Part shown: one piece after another, positions 53,032 through 61,572 of the stretch | How positions within the stretch are numbered: position 1 is the first letter of the stretch | Layout of the letters: each line of letters starts with the position of its first letter | DNA from: Burkholderia sp. Bp9143 | GTDB taxonomy: Bacteria; Pseudomonadota; Gammaproteobacteria; Burkholderiales; Burkholderiaceae | Direction of reading: 5' to 3' | Assembly (NCBI RefSeq): GCF_003853645.1 | Contig: NZ_QTPO01000029.1 | Location: 1 to 64,000 of the forward strand | Length of the DNA: 64,000 nt | The notes under the pieces: model-generated | The model's database searches: none | Told to the model about the DNA's origin: nothing | Seen by the model: the letters and a program-made list of their open reading frames with translations, nothing else | Position numbers and translations under genes: made by a program

Positions 53032-53385
53032 ATGTCGGACACTTTCGAACTGGTTGCCATCTCCTTGCCGCCCGACATCGCGCCGGAGGCGTTGCCGGCT
53101 GCGGTGAAGTCGATGGTTGCCGACTGCTGGCCCGGAATGAGTCGGGGACAACTCATTGCTCGCGCGCGTCGCCATGCCCTGCGACTCTCGCTACGTGCGC
53201 GCGAAGCCTGCGCCCCGGGTGAGATCGGGAGGTTCTGTCTGTGCCTGACAGCAGACGGCGAATCCGTGCGTCTCATCGCGCACCTGCGACGTGTCCCCCG
53301 TCGTCGCAAGCCGATGCGGTCCGGAAAACCCGTGAGAAACTCCAGTTCACCCCCACGGGATCCGCGTCAGACATCGCTGTTTTGA
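53032..53385 (+). CDS. Hypothetical protein, 117 aa
   Basis: From ATG 53032 (MSDTFELVAISLPPDIAPEA). The N-terminal half is beta/alpha, and the middle (ARARRHALRLSLRAREACAP) helical and basic. The C-terminal ~30 residues are Arg/Pro/Ser-rich and disordered (RKPMRSGKPVRNSSSPPRDP). No family is recognised. It precedes the TOTE helicase by about 240 bases. Confidence 0.45.
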   Translation: MSDTFELVAISLPPDIAPEALPAAVKSMVADCWPGMSRGQLIARARRHALRLSLRAREACAPGEIGRFCLCLTADGESVRLIAHLRRVPRRRKPMRSGKPVRNSSSPPRDPRQTSLF

Positions 53386-53624
53386 TAACGATGCAGTGGT
53401 GAGTGCCGAGGCGGGAATACGTCGGCCGAATTCAGTGTGGTGCCCCGCAATCGAAGCTCACCATCTCAGCGAAAGTGTGCGCCGCCACGTCAATCGTTGG
53501 ACACGAGTGCATCGGTCGAAATGCATCACTCCCTGGCCGAGCTCGATACAATCATCGAATCAGCATGGGGGATATAGCGATATGCGACAACGGACTTGCG
53601 CACCGGCCTGCCAGCGCCATCGGG

Positions 53625-56108
53625 ATGCAGGCGCTAACGGATAACGTGGTGATGGGCGAGGAAAAACCACCGCGTGATGACTGGAACACTCTCACGCGTG
53701 ATGAACTGCTGGCGGAACTGGTGCGTCTTCAGGCAGAAAACGCGAGGCTCGCCGCATTGTTGCCGTCACAGGTCCGATCGCCGGACAAACCCATACGGAT
53801 CGCTCCGTGCGAGCCATCTGCGGCCGCCCGAAACCCGGACACGCCAATGCTGTCGCCGCAGCAGAAGGTGCAGCTCTTCCGGCGGTTGTTTCGCGGGCGC
53901 ACCGATGTTTATCCGCTTCGTTGGGAGAGCCGGACCTCTGGCAAATCGGGCTATGCGCCGGCCTGCGCAAATGAATGGCGGGCAGGGATCTGTGAAAAAC
54001 CCCGCATCCGATGCGCGGACTGCGGCCATCGCGTGCTGCTGCCGCTCGATGACCAGGTGATCTATGGGCATCTGGCCGGCGATCATACGGTGGGGCTTTA
54101 TCCGCTGATGCCGGATGGCACTTGCTACCTGCTCGCCGTCGATTTTGATGAGGCAGATTGGCGCAGCGATGCGGCAGCCTTCCGCCAGTCATGCCGGGAG
54201 CTGGGAGTCCCGGTGTCGATTGAAATCTCCCGCTCAGGCCAAGGCGCGCACGCCTGGATTTTCTTTTCGTCGGCAATCGCTGCGCGCGACGCGCGACGCA
54301 TGGGCTCAGCAATCATCAGCCACACCTGTGTCCAGACCCGGCAGCTCGAACTGTCGTCTTACGACCGGCTTTTTCCGAATCAGGATCTGCTGCCCAAAGG
54401 CGGTTTTGGCAACCTGATTGCGCTGCCGCTGCAGAAGCAGCCGCGCGAACATGGATACAGTGTGTTCGTCGACGACGATTTCCAGCCCTACGCTGACCAG
54501 TGGGGCTATCTGGCGTCCGTGCATGGGATGGACGGACGCGACATCGAGGGTGTGATCTTTCGCGCCACCGGTGGCGCGCACCCACTCGACGTTACGTTTA
54601 TCACTGAGGAGGACCAGGCCGAACCGTGGAAGCCGCCATGCAGCCAGCCGAAGCGGTTGGCCGGAACGATGCCGGAGTCACTGACGCTGACATTCGCGAA
54701 TCAGCTGTATCTCGAGAAGGCCTCGCTCCCGCAGGCGTTACTCAACCGTTTGATCCGGCTGGCGGCTTTCCAGAATCCGGAATACTACCGGGCTCAGGCG
54801 CGCGGCTTTAGTGTCTGGGATACGCCGCGCATCATCGGCCGCGCGGAGAATTGCCCGCGCCACATTGCGTTGCCGCGGGGCTGCCTCGACGACGTCATGA
54901 CGCTGCTATGCGACAACGGCATCGCCTGCGATATTCGGGACGAGCGTTGCGCTGGCGAGCCGGTTACGGTTTCGTTCGCCGGCACCTTGCGCGATGACCA
55001 GCAGGCAGCGGTAGCCGACCTGTTGCAACACGATATTGGCATCCTGCATGCGCCAACGGCCTTCGGCAAAACCGTGACGGCAGCCGCAATGATCGCGCGG
55101 CGCGGCGTCAACACGCTCGTGCTTGTGCATCGCCGGGAGCTGCTCGACCAGTGGCGTGAGCGTCTGCAATCATTTCTTGCACTCGATCCGCGCATCGTCG
55201 GGACGATTGGCGGTGGCAAGTCAAAAGCAACGGGCCTGATCGACATCGCGATGCTGCAGTCGGTCGCGCCGAACGGTGCCCGCGGTGAGCTGTTGCGGTG
55301 CTACGGTCAAGTTATTGTCGATGAATGTCACCACGTCTCGGCCGACTCGTTTGAAGCCGTGCTCAAGGCTGTCAACGCGCGCTATGTGTTGGGCCTCACG
55401 GCGACGCCTGTCCGGCGTGATAGCCAGCAACCGGTGATGTTCATGCTATGTGGGCCGGTGCGCCATGTGGCACGATCACCGGCCAACGCGCCGCAGCTGC
55501 TTGAGGTTCTCCCGCAAAGGCTCACCGCTGAGGTGGAGGTCGCGGCCGACGCGCCGATCCAGGAGGTGTTTGCGCGTCTGGCGCAGGACGCGTCACGCAC
55601 GGCCATGATCGCCGATGCAATCTGCGAGCAATACCGACAGGGACGAAATGTGCTGGTGCTGACCGAGCGAACGGACCATCTCGAGAGCCTGCATCAGGCA
55701 CTGGAGGATGCGGTCCATCCGCTGTTCGTGCTGCATGGGCGCCTGGCCAGGAAGGCGCGCGAGGCGCAACTGACTGCGCTTGGCGCGCTGGCCGATGATG
55801 TGCCGCGCGTCGTGTTGGCGACCGGGAGGTTGGTGGGCGAGGGTTTCGACCATCCGGCGCTGGACACGCTTGTGCTGGCCATGCCGATCTCGTGGAAGGG
55901 GACTCTACAGCAGTATGCCGGGCGGCTGCATCGAGAGCACGTGGCCAAGACCGGCGTACGGGTGCTGGATTTTGTCGATGGGGGACATCCGGCGCTGCTG
56001 CGCATGTGGGAGAAGCGCCAGCGTGGCTACCGGGCAATGGGGTACCGTGTGCACGAATGCGGGGAAGCGCTCCAGCTGGTGCTCGGCGGAAATCCGACAG
56101 GCTTATAG
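53625..56108 (+). CDS. TOTE-type primase-helicase (AEP plus SF2 DECH helicase)
   Basis: 827 aa from ATG 53625 (ATG 53652 is the alternative; no start has a clear ribosome-binding site). Order: a short coiled coil (DELLAELVRLQAENARLAAL), a cysteine cluster (GICEKPRIRCADCGHRV), an archaeo-eukaryotic primase domain (LLAVDFDEADW with the DxD, then SRSGQGAHAWIFF), and an SF2 helicase with GILHAPTAFGKTVTAA (Walker A), IVDECHH (motif II), LTATPVRRD and QYAGRLHREH (motif VI). This arrangement is the TOTE conflict-system protein. It probably uses NTPs to act on invading DNA. A fuller neighbourhood of such systems (nuclease partners) is not seen. Confidence 0.85.
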   Translation: MQALTDNVVMGEEKPPRDDWNTLTRDELLAELVRLQAENARLAALLPSQVRSPDKPIRIAPCEPSAAARNPDTPMLSPQQKVQLFRRLFRGRTDVYPLRWESRTSGKSGYAPACANEWRAGICEKPRIRCADCGHRVLLPLDDQVIYGHLAGDHTVGLYPLMPDGTCYLLAVDFDEADWRSDAAAFRQSCRELGVPVSIEISRSGQGAHAWIFFSSAIAARDARRMGSAIISHTCVQTRQLELSSYDRLFPNQDLLPKGGFGNLIALPLQKQPREHGYSVFVDDDFQPYADQWGYLASVHGMDGRDIEGVIFRATGGAHPLDVTFITEEDQAEPWKPPCSQPKRLAGTMPESLTLTFANQLYLEKASLPQALLNRLIRLAAFQNPEYYRAQARGFSVWDTPRIIGRAENCPRHIALPRGCLDDVMTLLCDNGIACDIRDERCAGEPVTVSFAGTLRDDQQAAVADLLQHDIGILHAPTAFGKTVTAAAMIARRGVNTLVLVHRRELLDQWRERLQSFLALDPRIVGTIGGGKSKATGLIDIAMLQSVAPNGARGELLRCYGQVIVDECHHVSADSFEAVLKAVNARYVLGLTATPVRRDSQQPVMFMLCGPVRHVARSPANAPQLLEVLPQRLTAEVEVAADAPIQEVFARLAQDASRTAMIADAICEQYRQGRNVLVLTERTDHLESLHQALEDAVHPLFVLHGRLARKAREAQLTALGALADDVPRVVLATGRLVGEGFDHPALDTLVLAMPISWKGTLQQYAGRLHREHVAKTGVRVLDFVDGGHPALLRMWEKRQRGYRAMGYRVHECGEALQLVLGGNPTGL

Positions 56109-56424
56109 TAAAAAGGCTGCATCGGTATTGCGTCCAAGTATCCGATGGACGAGCCCGTCGGTTCGCGTTGGCCTACCATCGACACGGTATCTTGTCCGGC
56201 CGCGTCGACGCTGTCGAGGGCGCGCCGCACCTGGCACGGGCAGGGCGCCGATGGTGCTTGGGCCGTGGCGGCTGAATTTTCTCCGCGGTGCGGAGAGAAT
56301 GCTTGGCGTGCCGGTCTGGCGGTGGACTGTAGCGGGCTGATCGCGCGTCGCATCGTGTGTCCACGCTGCATGCCCGAACGCACCCGACAATTTTCCGTAC
56401 AGCAGCGCGAGGAGGTAACAACCT
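56109..56424. other. Intergenic, with a hairpin
   Basis: About 315 bases. CTCCGC (56281-56286), GGT, GCGGAG (56290-56295) forms a hairpin and lies inside the 18-bp repeat also found at 39960. No gene seen. Confidence 0.4.
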
Positions 56425-56694
56425 ATGGCTACTACCCGCTTTGAAGCGCGCGTCGAGACCGACGTGCTGGCCGTGATCCGCCGGGCGGCCGAGATCCAGG
56501 GGCGCACGATGTCGGACTTCGTCGTGTCCGCCGCGCACGAAGCCGCGCAACGCGCCATTTCCGACGCGGAAGTGATTCGCCTGTCGGTGGCGGATTCGGC
56601 GCGCTTCGCCGCGGCGATTCTGTCGCCCGCCCAGCCGACGGACGCATTGCAGCGTGCACTCGATCGTCACGACCAACTACTGCGTAACGAATAA
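56425..56694 (+). CDS. tacA: TacA-type antitoxin (DUF1778)
   Basis: 89 aa with GAGGAGGT at the proper distance from ATG 56425. The ribbon-helix-helix N-terminus (MATTRFEARVETDVLAVIRR, AAEIQGRTMSDFVVSAAHEA) and the C-terminal toxin-binding tail (DALQRALDRHDQLLRNE) are both present. TacA neutralises a GNAT acetyltransferase toxin by binding it and represses the operon. It is intact, unlike its partner downstream. Confidence 0.9.
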   Translation: MATTRFEARVETDVLAVIRRAAEIQGRTMSDFVVSAAHEAAQRAISDAEVIRLSVADSARFAAAILSPAQPTDALQRALDRHDQLLRNE

Positions 56695-56711
56695 TCGGTC
56701 CGCAACTGACG

Positions 56712-57178
56712 GTGGCTGTGCTCGGCGAGGCCCATGATCGAACCGGTTTTGAATGTGGTACGCCGGCGCTTGACCGCTACTTGCGCGAGACGGTGACGCA
56801 GGACGTTCGGCGCCGCGTGGCCGCGTGCTTTGTGATGCTCGATCGCAACGTCGTCGTAGGCTACTACGCACGGTGTGCCGCCAGCATCGCCTCGGCCGAT
56901 TTGCCCGTGAGGTGGCGTGCAAGTTGCTCTGCTATCCTGCGATCCCGGCGGTGCGCATGGGTCGGCTGGCCGTCGATCGCCGGTACCGGGGCAGGGGGCT
57001 GGGTGCGGCCTTGCTGGTCAATGCCCTGCGACGAGCCACCCGCTCGGAGATCCCGGCCGTCGGGTTGACCGTCGACGCGAAGGACGAGGGCGCCGCGGCG
57101 TTCTATGGACACTTCGGCTTCCAGTCCCTCACGCACGATCCGTTGGCATTGTTTCTGCCGTTGGCGACGGTGAAGTAG
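56712..57178 (+). pseudogene. tacT: TacT-type GNAT toxin, frameshifted
   Basis: Starts GTG 56712 (AVLGEAHDRTGFECGTPALD) and reads TacT-like to VVGYYARCAASIASADLP at about 56905. There the frame shifts, and it continues in another frame as EVACKLLCYPAIPAVRMGRL, AVDRRYRGRGLGAALLVNAL (acetyl-CoA-binding RGRGLG) and GHFGFQ. Functional relatives blunt translation by acetylating aminoacyl-tRNA. With a frameshift in the middle it should be inactive, unless the sequence has an error. Confidence 0.82.
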
Positions 57179-57414
57179 GCGGGGCCGCCGCCTCATGCGA
57201 CGACGTCAAGTCGGCCGCAGCCGGTTTTCTGGCGCCGGGTTGGCGCGCCGTCAATCGCGCGATCCTGGCACAACACGCTGCCGGCGGTGGCCGCATCGCG
57301 CGGCTTGACGATCCATCAGCATCATCTAGGCTTGCTGATGGCTTTCCGTCAGGTATTTCGTCGGTATCGGGACGCGCGCCGGCAGGGCCAATCCACCATC
57401 AAGGAGAGCGCATC

Positions 57415-57573
57415 ATGCGCCGCATCAAGAGGGTCGTGCTCGGCTGGCTGACGGCCGCCATGCTAATCGGGCTCGTCGCACCGGCGGGCGCCGAGGAGTT
57501 CCAGTTCCAGTGCACTTCCGACCAGTGTCTGGTTACTCAATGTTGGGGGTTCTTGTGCTTCTGGGGCGGTTAG
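57415..57573 (+). CDS. Secreted 52-aa cysteine-rich peptide
   Basis: ATG 57415 follows a strong AAGGAG. Residues 1-26 are a classic Sec signal peptide (MRRIKRVVLGWLTAAMLIGL, APAGA) with cleavage expected before EEFQFQC. The mature part is only about 26 residues with four cysteines (FQCTSDQCLVTQCWGFLCFW, GG), enough for two disulfides, and aromatic residues at the end. No family is recognised. A tiny exported toxin-like or signalling peptide, or an adhesive surface peptide, would be possible. The gene stands alone between TA loci. Confidence 0.6.
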   Translation: MRRIKRVVLGWLTAAMLIGLVAPAGAEEFQFQCTSDQCLVTQCWGFLCFWGG

Positions 57574-57878
57574 TGGCGTCGTGACGGCATCGAGCCGACA
57601 CGCGAACCCGACTGCGGCTGTGTTTTTTGTGGGCCGGCGGAGGGACAAGGACTACGAAATGCCCCGTCTGATAACTCCTCTTATCAGAGTGATTTTTCAT
57701 TCCCCGATTGGGTCGATTCCACCGCACCTGAACCCGGTCGCAGCGAGTTCGGTCCGAGGTCGTTAGCTTCGGTTTCCACGCATGCCCTCCTTATCGACCG
57801 GCCACTTGAATGTGCCTCGGTGATGCCTAATGTGTGCTATAAGTGTCTATAACTAGTGCATAAAAGGAGCGCGACACC
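57574..57878. other. Intergenic, with promoter-like repeat
   Basis: About 305 bases. CTATAA occurs at 57837-57842 and 57847-57852 (10-bp spacing), just upstream of AAAAGGAGC, before the Xre antitoxin. Likely promoter/operator of the RES-Xre operon. Confidence 0.45.
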
Positions 57879-58310
57879 ATGAACACCCTCGCGACCCCCC
57901 GCCCAGCGGCCTCTGCAGCGACGCCCGCCGGCGCCGCACCCGCCAGCTTCGAGGCCTTTCTCAGCTCACTGCGGGAACCCGACACGGCCGCCCCCGTGCT
58001 GTCGGCCCGACGCTATGTGGCGGCCCTGAACATCGACCTGCAGACCCTGGCCGACCAGGCGCATGTTCACCGCAACACCGTGGCGCGGGCCCCGGAGTCG
58101 GCGTCGGTTCAGCACTTCCTGCGCGAGGCGATCCGCGTGATTCGCGCCGCGACCGACCTGTCCGGTGACGTGCACCGCGCGTTGTTCTGGTACCGCAACG
58201 AGCCGCTGGCCGTGTTCGATTACCAGACGGCCGAAACGCTGGTTTCCGCGGGCCGGGCCGAGGACGTGCTGCGCTACGTCGTCTCGCTGGAAGCGGGCGC
58301 GGCCGGATGA
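57879..58310 (+). CDS. MbcA/ParS/Xre-type antitoxin
   Basis: 143 aa with AAAAGGAGC before ATG 57879. After a low-complexity Ala/Pro N-terminus the Xre-like helical domain (SARRYVAALNIDLQTLADQA, VHRNTVARAPE) is seen, then the toxin-binding C-terminal domain (ALFWYRNEPLAVFDYQTAET, LVSAGRAEDVLRYVVSLE). It pairs with the RES toxin whose ATG overlaps its stop (ATGA). Represses the operon. The repeated CTATAA upstream may be its operator. Confidence 0.85.
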   Translation: MNTLATPRPAASAATPAGAAPASFEAFLSSLREPDTAAPVLSARRYVAALNIDLQTLADQAHVHRNTVARAPESASVQHFLREAIRVIRAATDLSGDVHRALFWYRNEPLAVFDYQTAETLVSAGRAEDVLRYVVSLEAGAAG

Positions 58311-58840
58311 TCCTCAAGCCACTGCAAGACGTCGTCGCGTACCGGATGCACCAGCCCAAGTGGGCGGTCGCGCCCACCAGCGGCGCCGGGGCCGCGAAGG
58401 CAGGCGGGCGGGCGAACCGGATCGGCACGCCGGCGCTGTACCTGGCGCTCGAAGTGGCCACCGCGGTGGCCGAGTACCAGCAGCTGTCGCCGCCGCTGCC
58501 GCCAGGCACGCTCGTGAGCTATCGCGTGACGGCCGCGCCCGTGGTTGATTTCACGGCGGGCTATCGCGGCGACCACTGGTCGCCATTGTGGGAGTCGTTC
58601 TTCTGCGACTGGCGCCGGCACTGGTTCAACGAGCGGATCGAGCCGCCCAGCTGGGTGCTGGGCGATGAGGTAATCGCCGCCGGCGCCAAGGGCATCCTGT
58701 TTTCGTCAACGCAGGCGGCCGGCGGCACGAACCTGGTGCTGTTCGTTGACCAACTGGACGCCGCCGATCGCCTGGAGGTCATCGATCCAGCGGGCGCCTT
58801 GCCGCGCGACCAAGCCTCGTGGGGCGAGTCCCCGGGCTGA
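58307..58840 (+). CDS. RES-domain toxin
   Basis: 177 aa RES-domain protein, the toxin of the RES-Xre type II system. RES enzymes destroy NAD+ by phosphorolysis or hydrolysis, arresting growth. The Arg-Glu-Ser set is available: GGRANRIGTPALYLALEVAT, AVAEYQQLSP and GAKGILFSSTQAAGGTNLVL. The length is normal and the frame intact, so this is the only complete toxin-antitoxin pair in the cluster. Translation is coupled to the antitoxin. Confidence 0.88.
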   Translation: MILKPLQDVVAYRMHQPKWAVAPTSGAGAAKAGGRANRIGTPALYLALEVATAVAEYQQLSPPLPPGTLVSYRVTAAPVVDFTAGYRGDHWSPLWESFFCDWRRHWFNERIEPPSWVLGDEVIAAGAKGILFSSTQAAGGTNLVLFVDQLDAADRLEVIDPAGALPRDQASWGESPG

Positions 58841-58890
58841 CCGGCGCGCCGGTCGCGATCCCGCACCCTACCGATCACAGAGGGGAAACC

Positions 58891-59016
58891 ATGCAGTACG
58901 ACGTCGAAGCAGAATTTGAGCGGCTCCAGGCCGAGGTGACGGACTTGGAGACCACGCATCCCGACCAAGTGGTCCATGACCGGTTGTTGGAATCGAAGGA
59001 TTTAGTGGAGATTTGA
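58891..59016 (+). CDS. Small acidic protein, 41 aa
   Basis: ATG 58891 with GAGGGGAAACC upstream. MQYDVEAEFERLQAEVTDLE, then TTHPDQVVHDRLLESKDLVE: acidic and helical, like a short coiled coil. It stops one base before the HigA-like antitoxin, with which it is co-translated. HigB/RelE toxins usually sit here and are about 100 aa, so this is not such a toxin. It may be a replacement gene or an independent small regulator. Confidence 0.5.
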   Translation: MQYDVEAEFERLQAEVTDLETTHPDQVVHDRLLESKDLVEI

Positions 59017-59017
59017 A

Positions 59018-59338
59018 ATGGCTAAGGCACGATTCAGAAGCGATGCGTCGGAAGCAATTCATAGCGCTGCTTCCGGCTTGTATCGTGCGAAGGTCATCGA
59101 CAAGAAGACGATGCGTGAGTACGACGATCTGTGCATCGAAAAGGCGCCGGAGTTTGATGCGAAAGAAATTGCTCGTATCCGGAAGGGTGTGAACGTCAGT
59201 CAAGGCGTGTTCGCTGTGTATCTCAACACCACGGTGTCCACCGTGCGTCAGTGGGAACAGGGCGATAAGAAACCCAGCGGTATCGCCGCGCGTATGCTCC
59301 AGCTTGTGGAGAAGAATGGCCTCGGGATTTTCGGCTGA
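59018..59338 (+). CDS. HigA-like Xre antitoxin (orphan)
   Basis: 106 aa. KARFRSDASEAIHSAASGLY, DKKTMREYDDLCIEKAPEFD and the HTH IRKGVNVSQGVFAVYLNTTV, TVRQWEQGDKKPSGIAARML follow the pattern of RelE-associated HigA/YgjM-type antitoxins. No RelE/HigB toxin gene is adjacent; upstream there is only the 41-aa gene. The protein could repress its own promoter, or work against toxins elsewhere in the cell. Confidence 0.82.
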   Translation: MAKARFRSDASEAIHSAASGLYRAKVIDKKTMREYDDLCIEKAPEFDAKEIARIRKGVNVSQGVFAVYLNTTVSTVRQWEQGDKKPSGIAARMLQLVEKNGLGIFG

Positions 59339-60342
59339 CGATGGTGCGCGCTGCGTGACGCAACGACGACACCCCTTGTCCGCGTCACACCGGATGTCGT
59401 GTTCTCGGCCGCCGTTTTTCCCCGTGGCCCGCTTCCGCCGGGCGGGCTTCGAAGTAAGCCGGCCGGAAGCCAAATCTCTGCGGATCTGCATCGCGCCGAT
59501 CCGTGCCCGTGGAGGCGAATTCGATTCGCTGGAAGATCTCCGTCGCAAGAACCGAGCCGACCTTTTGAGGGACCCGGAACTCGATGACGATCCCTACGCG
59601 TAAAGCACGGGCCATAGTTTCCAAGTAGCGCTACCCGATCGATTCGAGCAGCGTTTTTTCGCGTCTGTCGGCACCAGACTCGAGGAAGTCGGTCATCTCA
59701 GCACGACACTCCGGAAAAACCTTGGCAACGTGGTTAGCTTGGGCAACTGTAAGACGCATGGGGAAATTACTCACTGGAAACGGACGGCGCGAGAGACGAA
59801 CTCGATGATGCCGATACGCTATCACATCGCATACCTTGACAAGCTGAGAAGGTGCCACGAAATACTCGTCGTCTAGATGTGTTCCCCGGGCGCTTACAAT
59901 TGATCCAGGCAACGTGGGATGAAGTAGCTTTCGAAGCTGCGGGACCGGCCTGATCGAACTTGGACTCGATGTCTACCACCCGGGCGATTGCGAGCATCCT
60001 TATCGATCCGGTCCGAGGTCATGTACCACATCTACATCGGCTATAAGAACATAGGCGGAAAACTTGATTCGTCGCGACGAGCCGGGATTGAGATCTCAAC
60101 CTCCTGTCAGAGTTGCCAGCTTGCTCACATACCGTCGCTAGGGATGTAATTTGACCGCGCGGCTGGCTAAGCGTGATACGGGCGACGACGCATCGCCAAG
60201 CTTGAAATTGGCGTAATCAATTCCGCTTTTCAAAGCCTCTCTAAAGCTCGACTTAGCGACGCGGCCATTGCTGCATCAATCGGGACCGTGATCTCGCGGA
60301 TCGCTGAAATCGATGTGCTTCCGGATGCCCTGGAGCCCCAAC
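59339..60342. other. Long region without a supported gene
   Basis: About 1 kb. A plus-strand frame ends in EFDSLEDLRRKNRADLLRDP and ELDDDPYA at about 59602, which looks like a protein C-terminus, and a minus-strand frame (59631-59912) ends similarly. Both lack starts and families. It separates the TA cluster from the flavoprotein genes. Confidence 0.4.
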
Positions 60343-61539
60343 ATGCACGACACAACGCATCGTTATGACGTCATCGTTGTCGGTGGAGGGCCCATGGGCC
60401 TATCGACCGCCTACCATCTCAGCAAGCGCAAGGCCAGGACGCTGGTGCTCGAGCAGTTCACCTTCGTGAACCAGCTCGGCAGCTCGGCTGGCGTGTCGCG
60501 CCAGTTCCGCATCCCCTATCCCGACGCCTACATGGTCAAGCTGGTCAAGCAGTCGATCCCCTATTGGGACGAGTTGCAAGGCTTGACGCCGCTGCCGCTC
60601 ATGGACACGGTCGGCACCTTGTGGTTCGGCGATCCGTCAGTCAAGTCGACAGAGGGCAATATCCCCGCCGCCGAGCAAGCGCTGAAGGCCGAAGGGGTTG
60701 CCTATGAAACGCTGGATGCGCGCGAATTGGAGCGGCGTTTTCACTTTCGCAATCTGCCGTCGACGTATACGGGACTATTTCAGGCCCGGGGCGCCAGCAT
60801 CGATCTCGTGGCCACGCAGCGGACGCTGCTCGACTGGAATCAGCGCTCTCCGTTCGTGCAGCTGTTGCAGGAGGCGCCGGTCATCGGCATCGAGCATCGG
60901 CAAGGCGTCTTTGAAGTGAAGACTCCGCTCGGGACCTTCAGTGCCGAAAAGCTGGTGCTGACGCCGGGCCCCTATGCCGACGACGTGTTCAAGCTGCTGG
61001 GGTTCCGTATCGCGGCGACCTACTGGAATATGGCCTCGGCCTACTACCGCAAGACGCGGCCGGATATCCAGTACCCCACCTGGTTCGTTTTCCAGAATCC
61101 GGTGGGCGACAACGGCAATCAGTTCTACGGCTTCCCGGAGGTAGCCTGGAATTACCCGGGCTATATCCGTGTCGCCTCCGATTTCGTCCTTGCGCCGCTG
61201 ACGTCCCCCGATCAGCGCACGCCCATTCCGAATCCTCAGGAGCTCGCGTTCACGGCCGAGTGGGTCGGCGAGCATATGGAGGGTCTCGAGCCGGTTCCGC
61301 GCTTCACGTCGACCTGCCTCGTTGCACTCAGCAAGATCGAGAACAAGGAATTGCTGATCGACTTCGCGCCCGACCATGTGCCGAACCACCGCGACATCGT
61401 CATCTATGCGACCGGCTGGGCCGGAAAGTTCGTTCCGCTGCTAGGCGAAATTCTTTGCCAGTTGACCCTGGACGGTCATACCCCATTCGACATCTCGCAC
61501 TTCTCCACCGGCAGCCGCTATTTCAACAAGCTGGCCTGA
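60343..61539 (+). CDS. FAD-dependent oxidase, sarcosine/N-methyltryptophan-oxidase type
   Basis: 398 aa from ATG 60343, with TGGAG upstream. The FAD-binding Rossmann motif is YDVIVVGGGPMGLSTAYHLS at the N-terminus. The middle and end fit monomeric sarcosine oxidase (MSOX)/SolA flavoproteins: SSAGVSRQFRIPYPDAYMVK, and FTSTCLVALSKIENKELLID, where the Cys corresponds to the covalent FAD site. The substrate is probably an N-alkyl or cyclic amine, oxidised with O2 to imine and H2O2. It precedes the 663-aa oxidase by 33 bases and belongs to a likely biosynthetic operon. Confidence 0.82.
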   Translation: MHDTTHRYDVIVVGGGPMGLSTAYHLSKRKARTLVLEQFTFVNQLGSSAGVSRQFRIPYPDAYMVKLVKQSIPYWDELQGLTPLPLMDTVGTLWFGDPSVKSTEGNIPAAEQALKAEGVAYETLDARELERRFHFRNLPSTYTGLFQARGASIDLVATQRTLLDWNQRSPFVQLLQEAPVIGIEHRQGVFEVKTPLGTFSAEKLVLTPGPYADDVFKLLGFRIAATYWNMASAYYRKTRPDIQYPTWFVFQNPVGDNGNQFYGFPEVAWNYPGYIRVASDFVLAPLTSPDQRTPIPNPQELAFTAEWVGEHMEGLEPVPRFTSTCLVALSKIENKELLIDFAPDHVPNHRDIVIYATGWAGKFVPLLGEILCQLTLDGHTPFDISHFSTGSRYFNKLA

Positions 61540-61572
61540 GCGCAGGCCGCGCATCTACGGGAGCAGGACACC

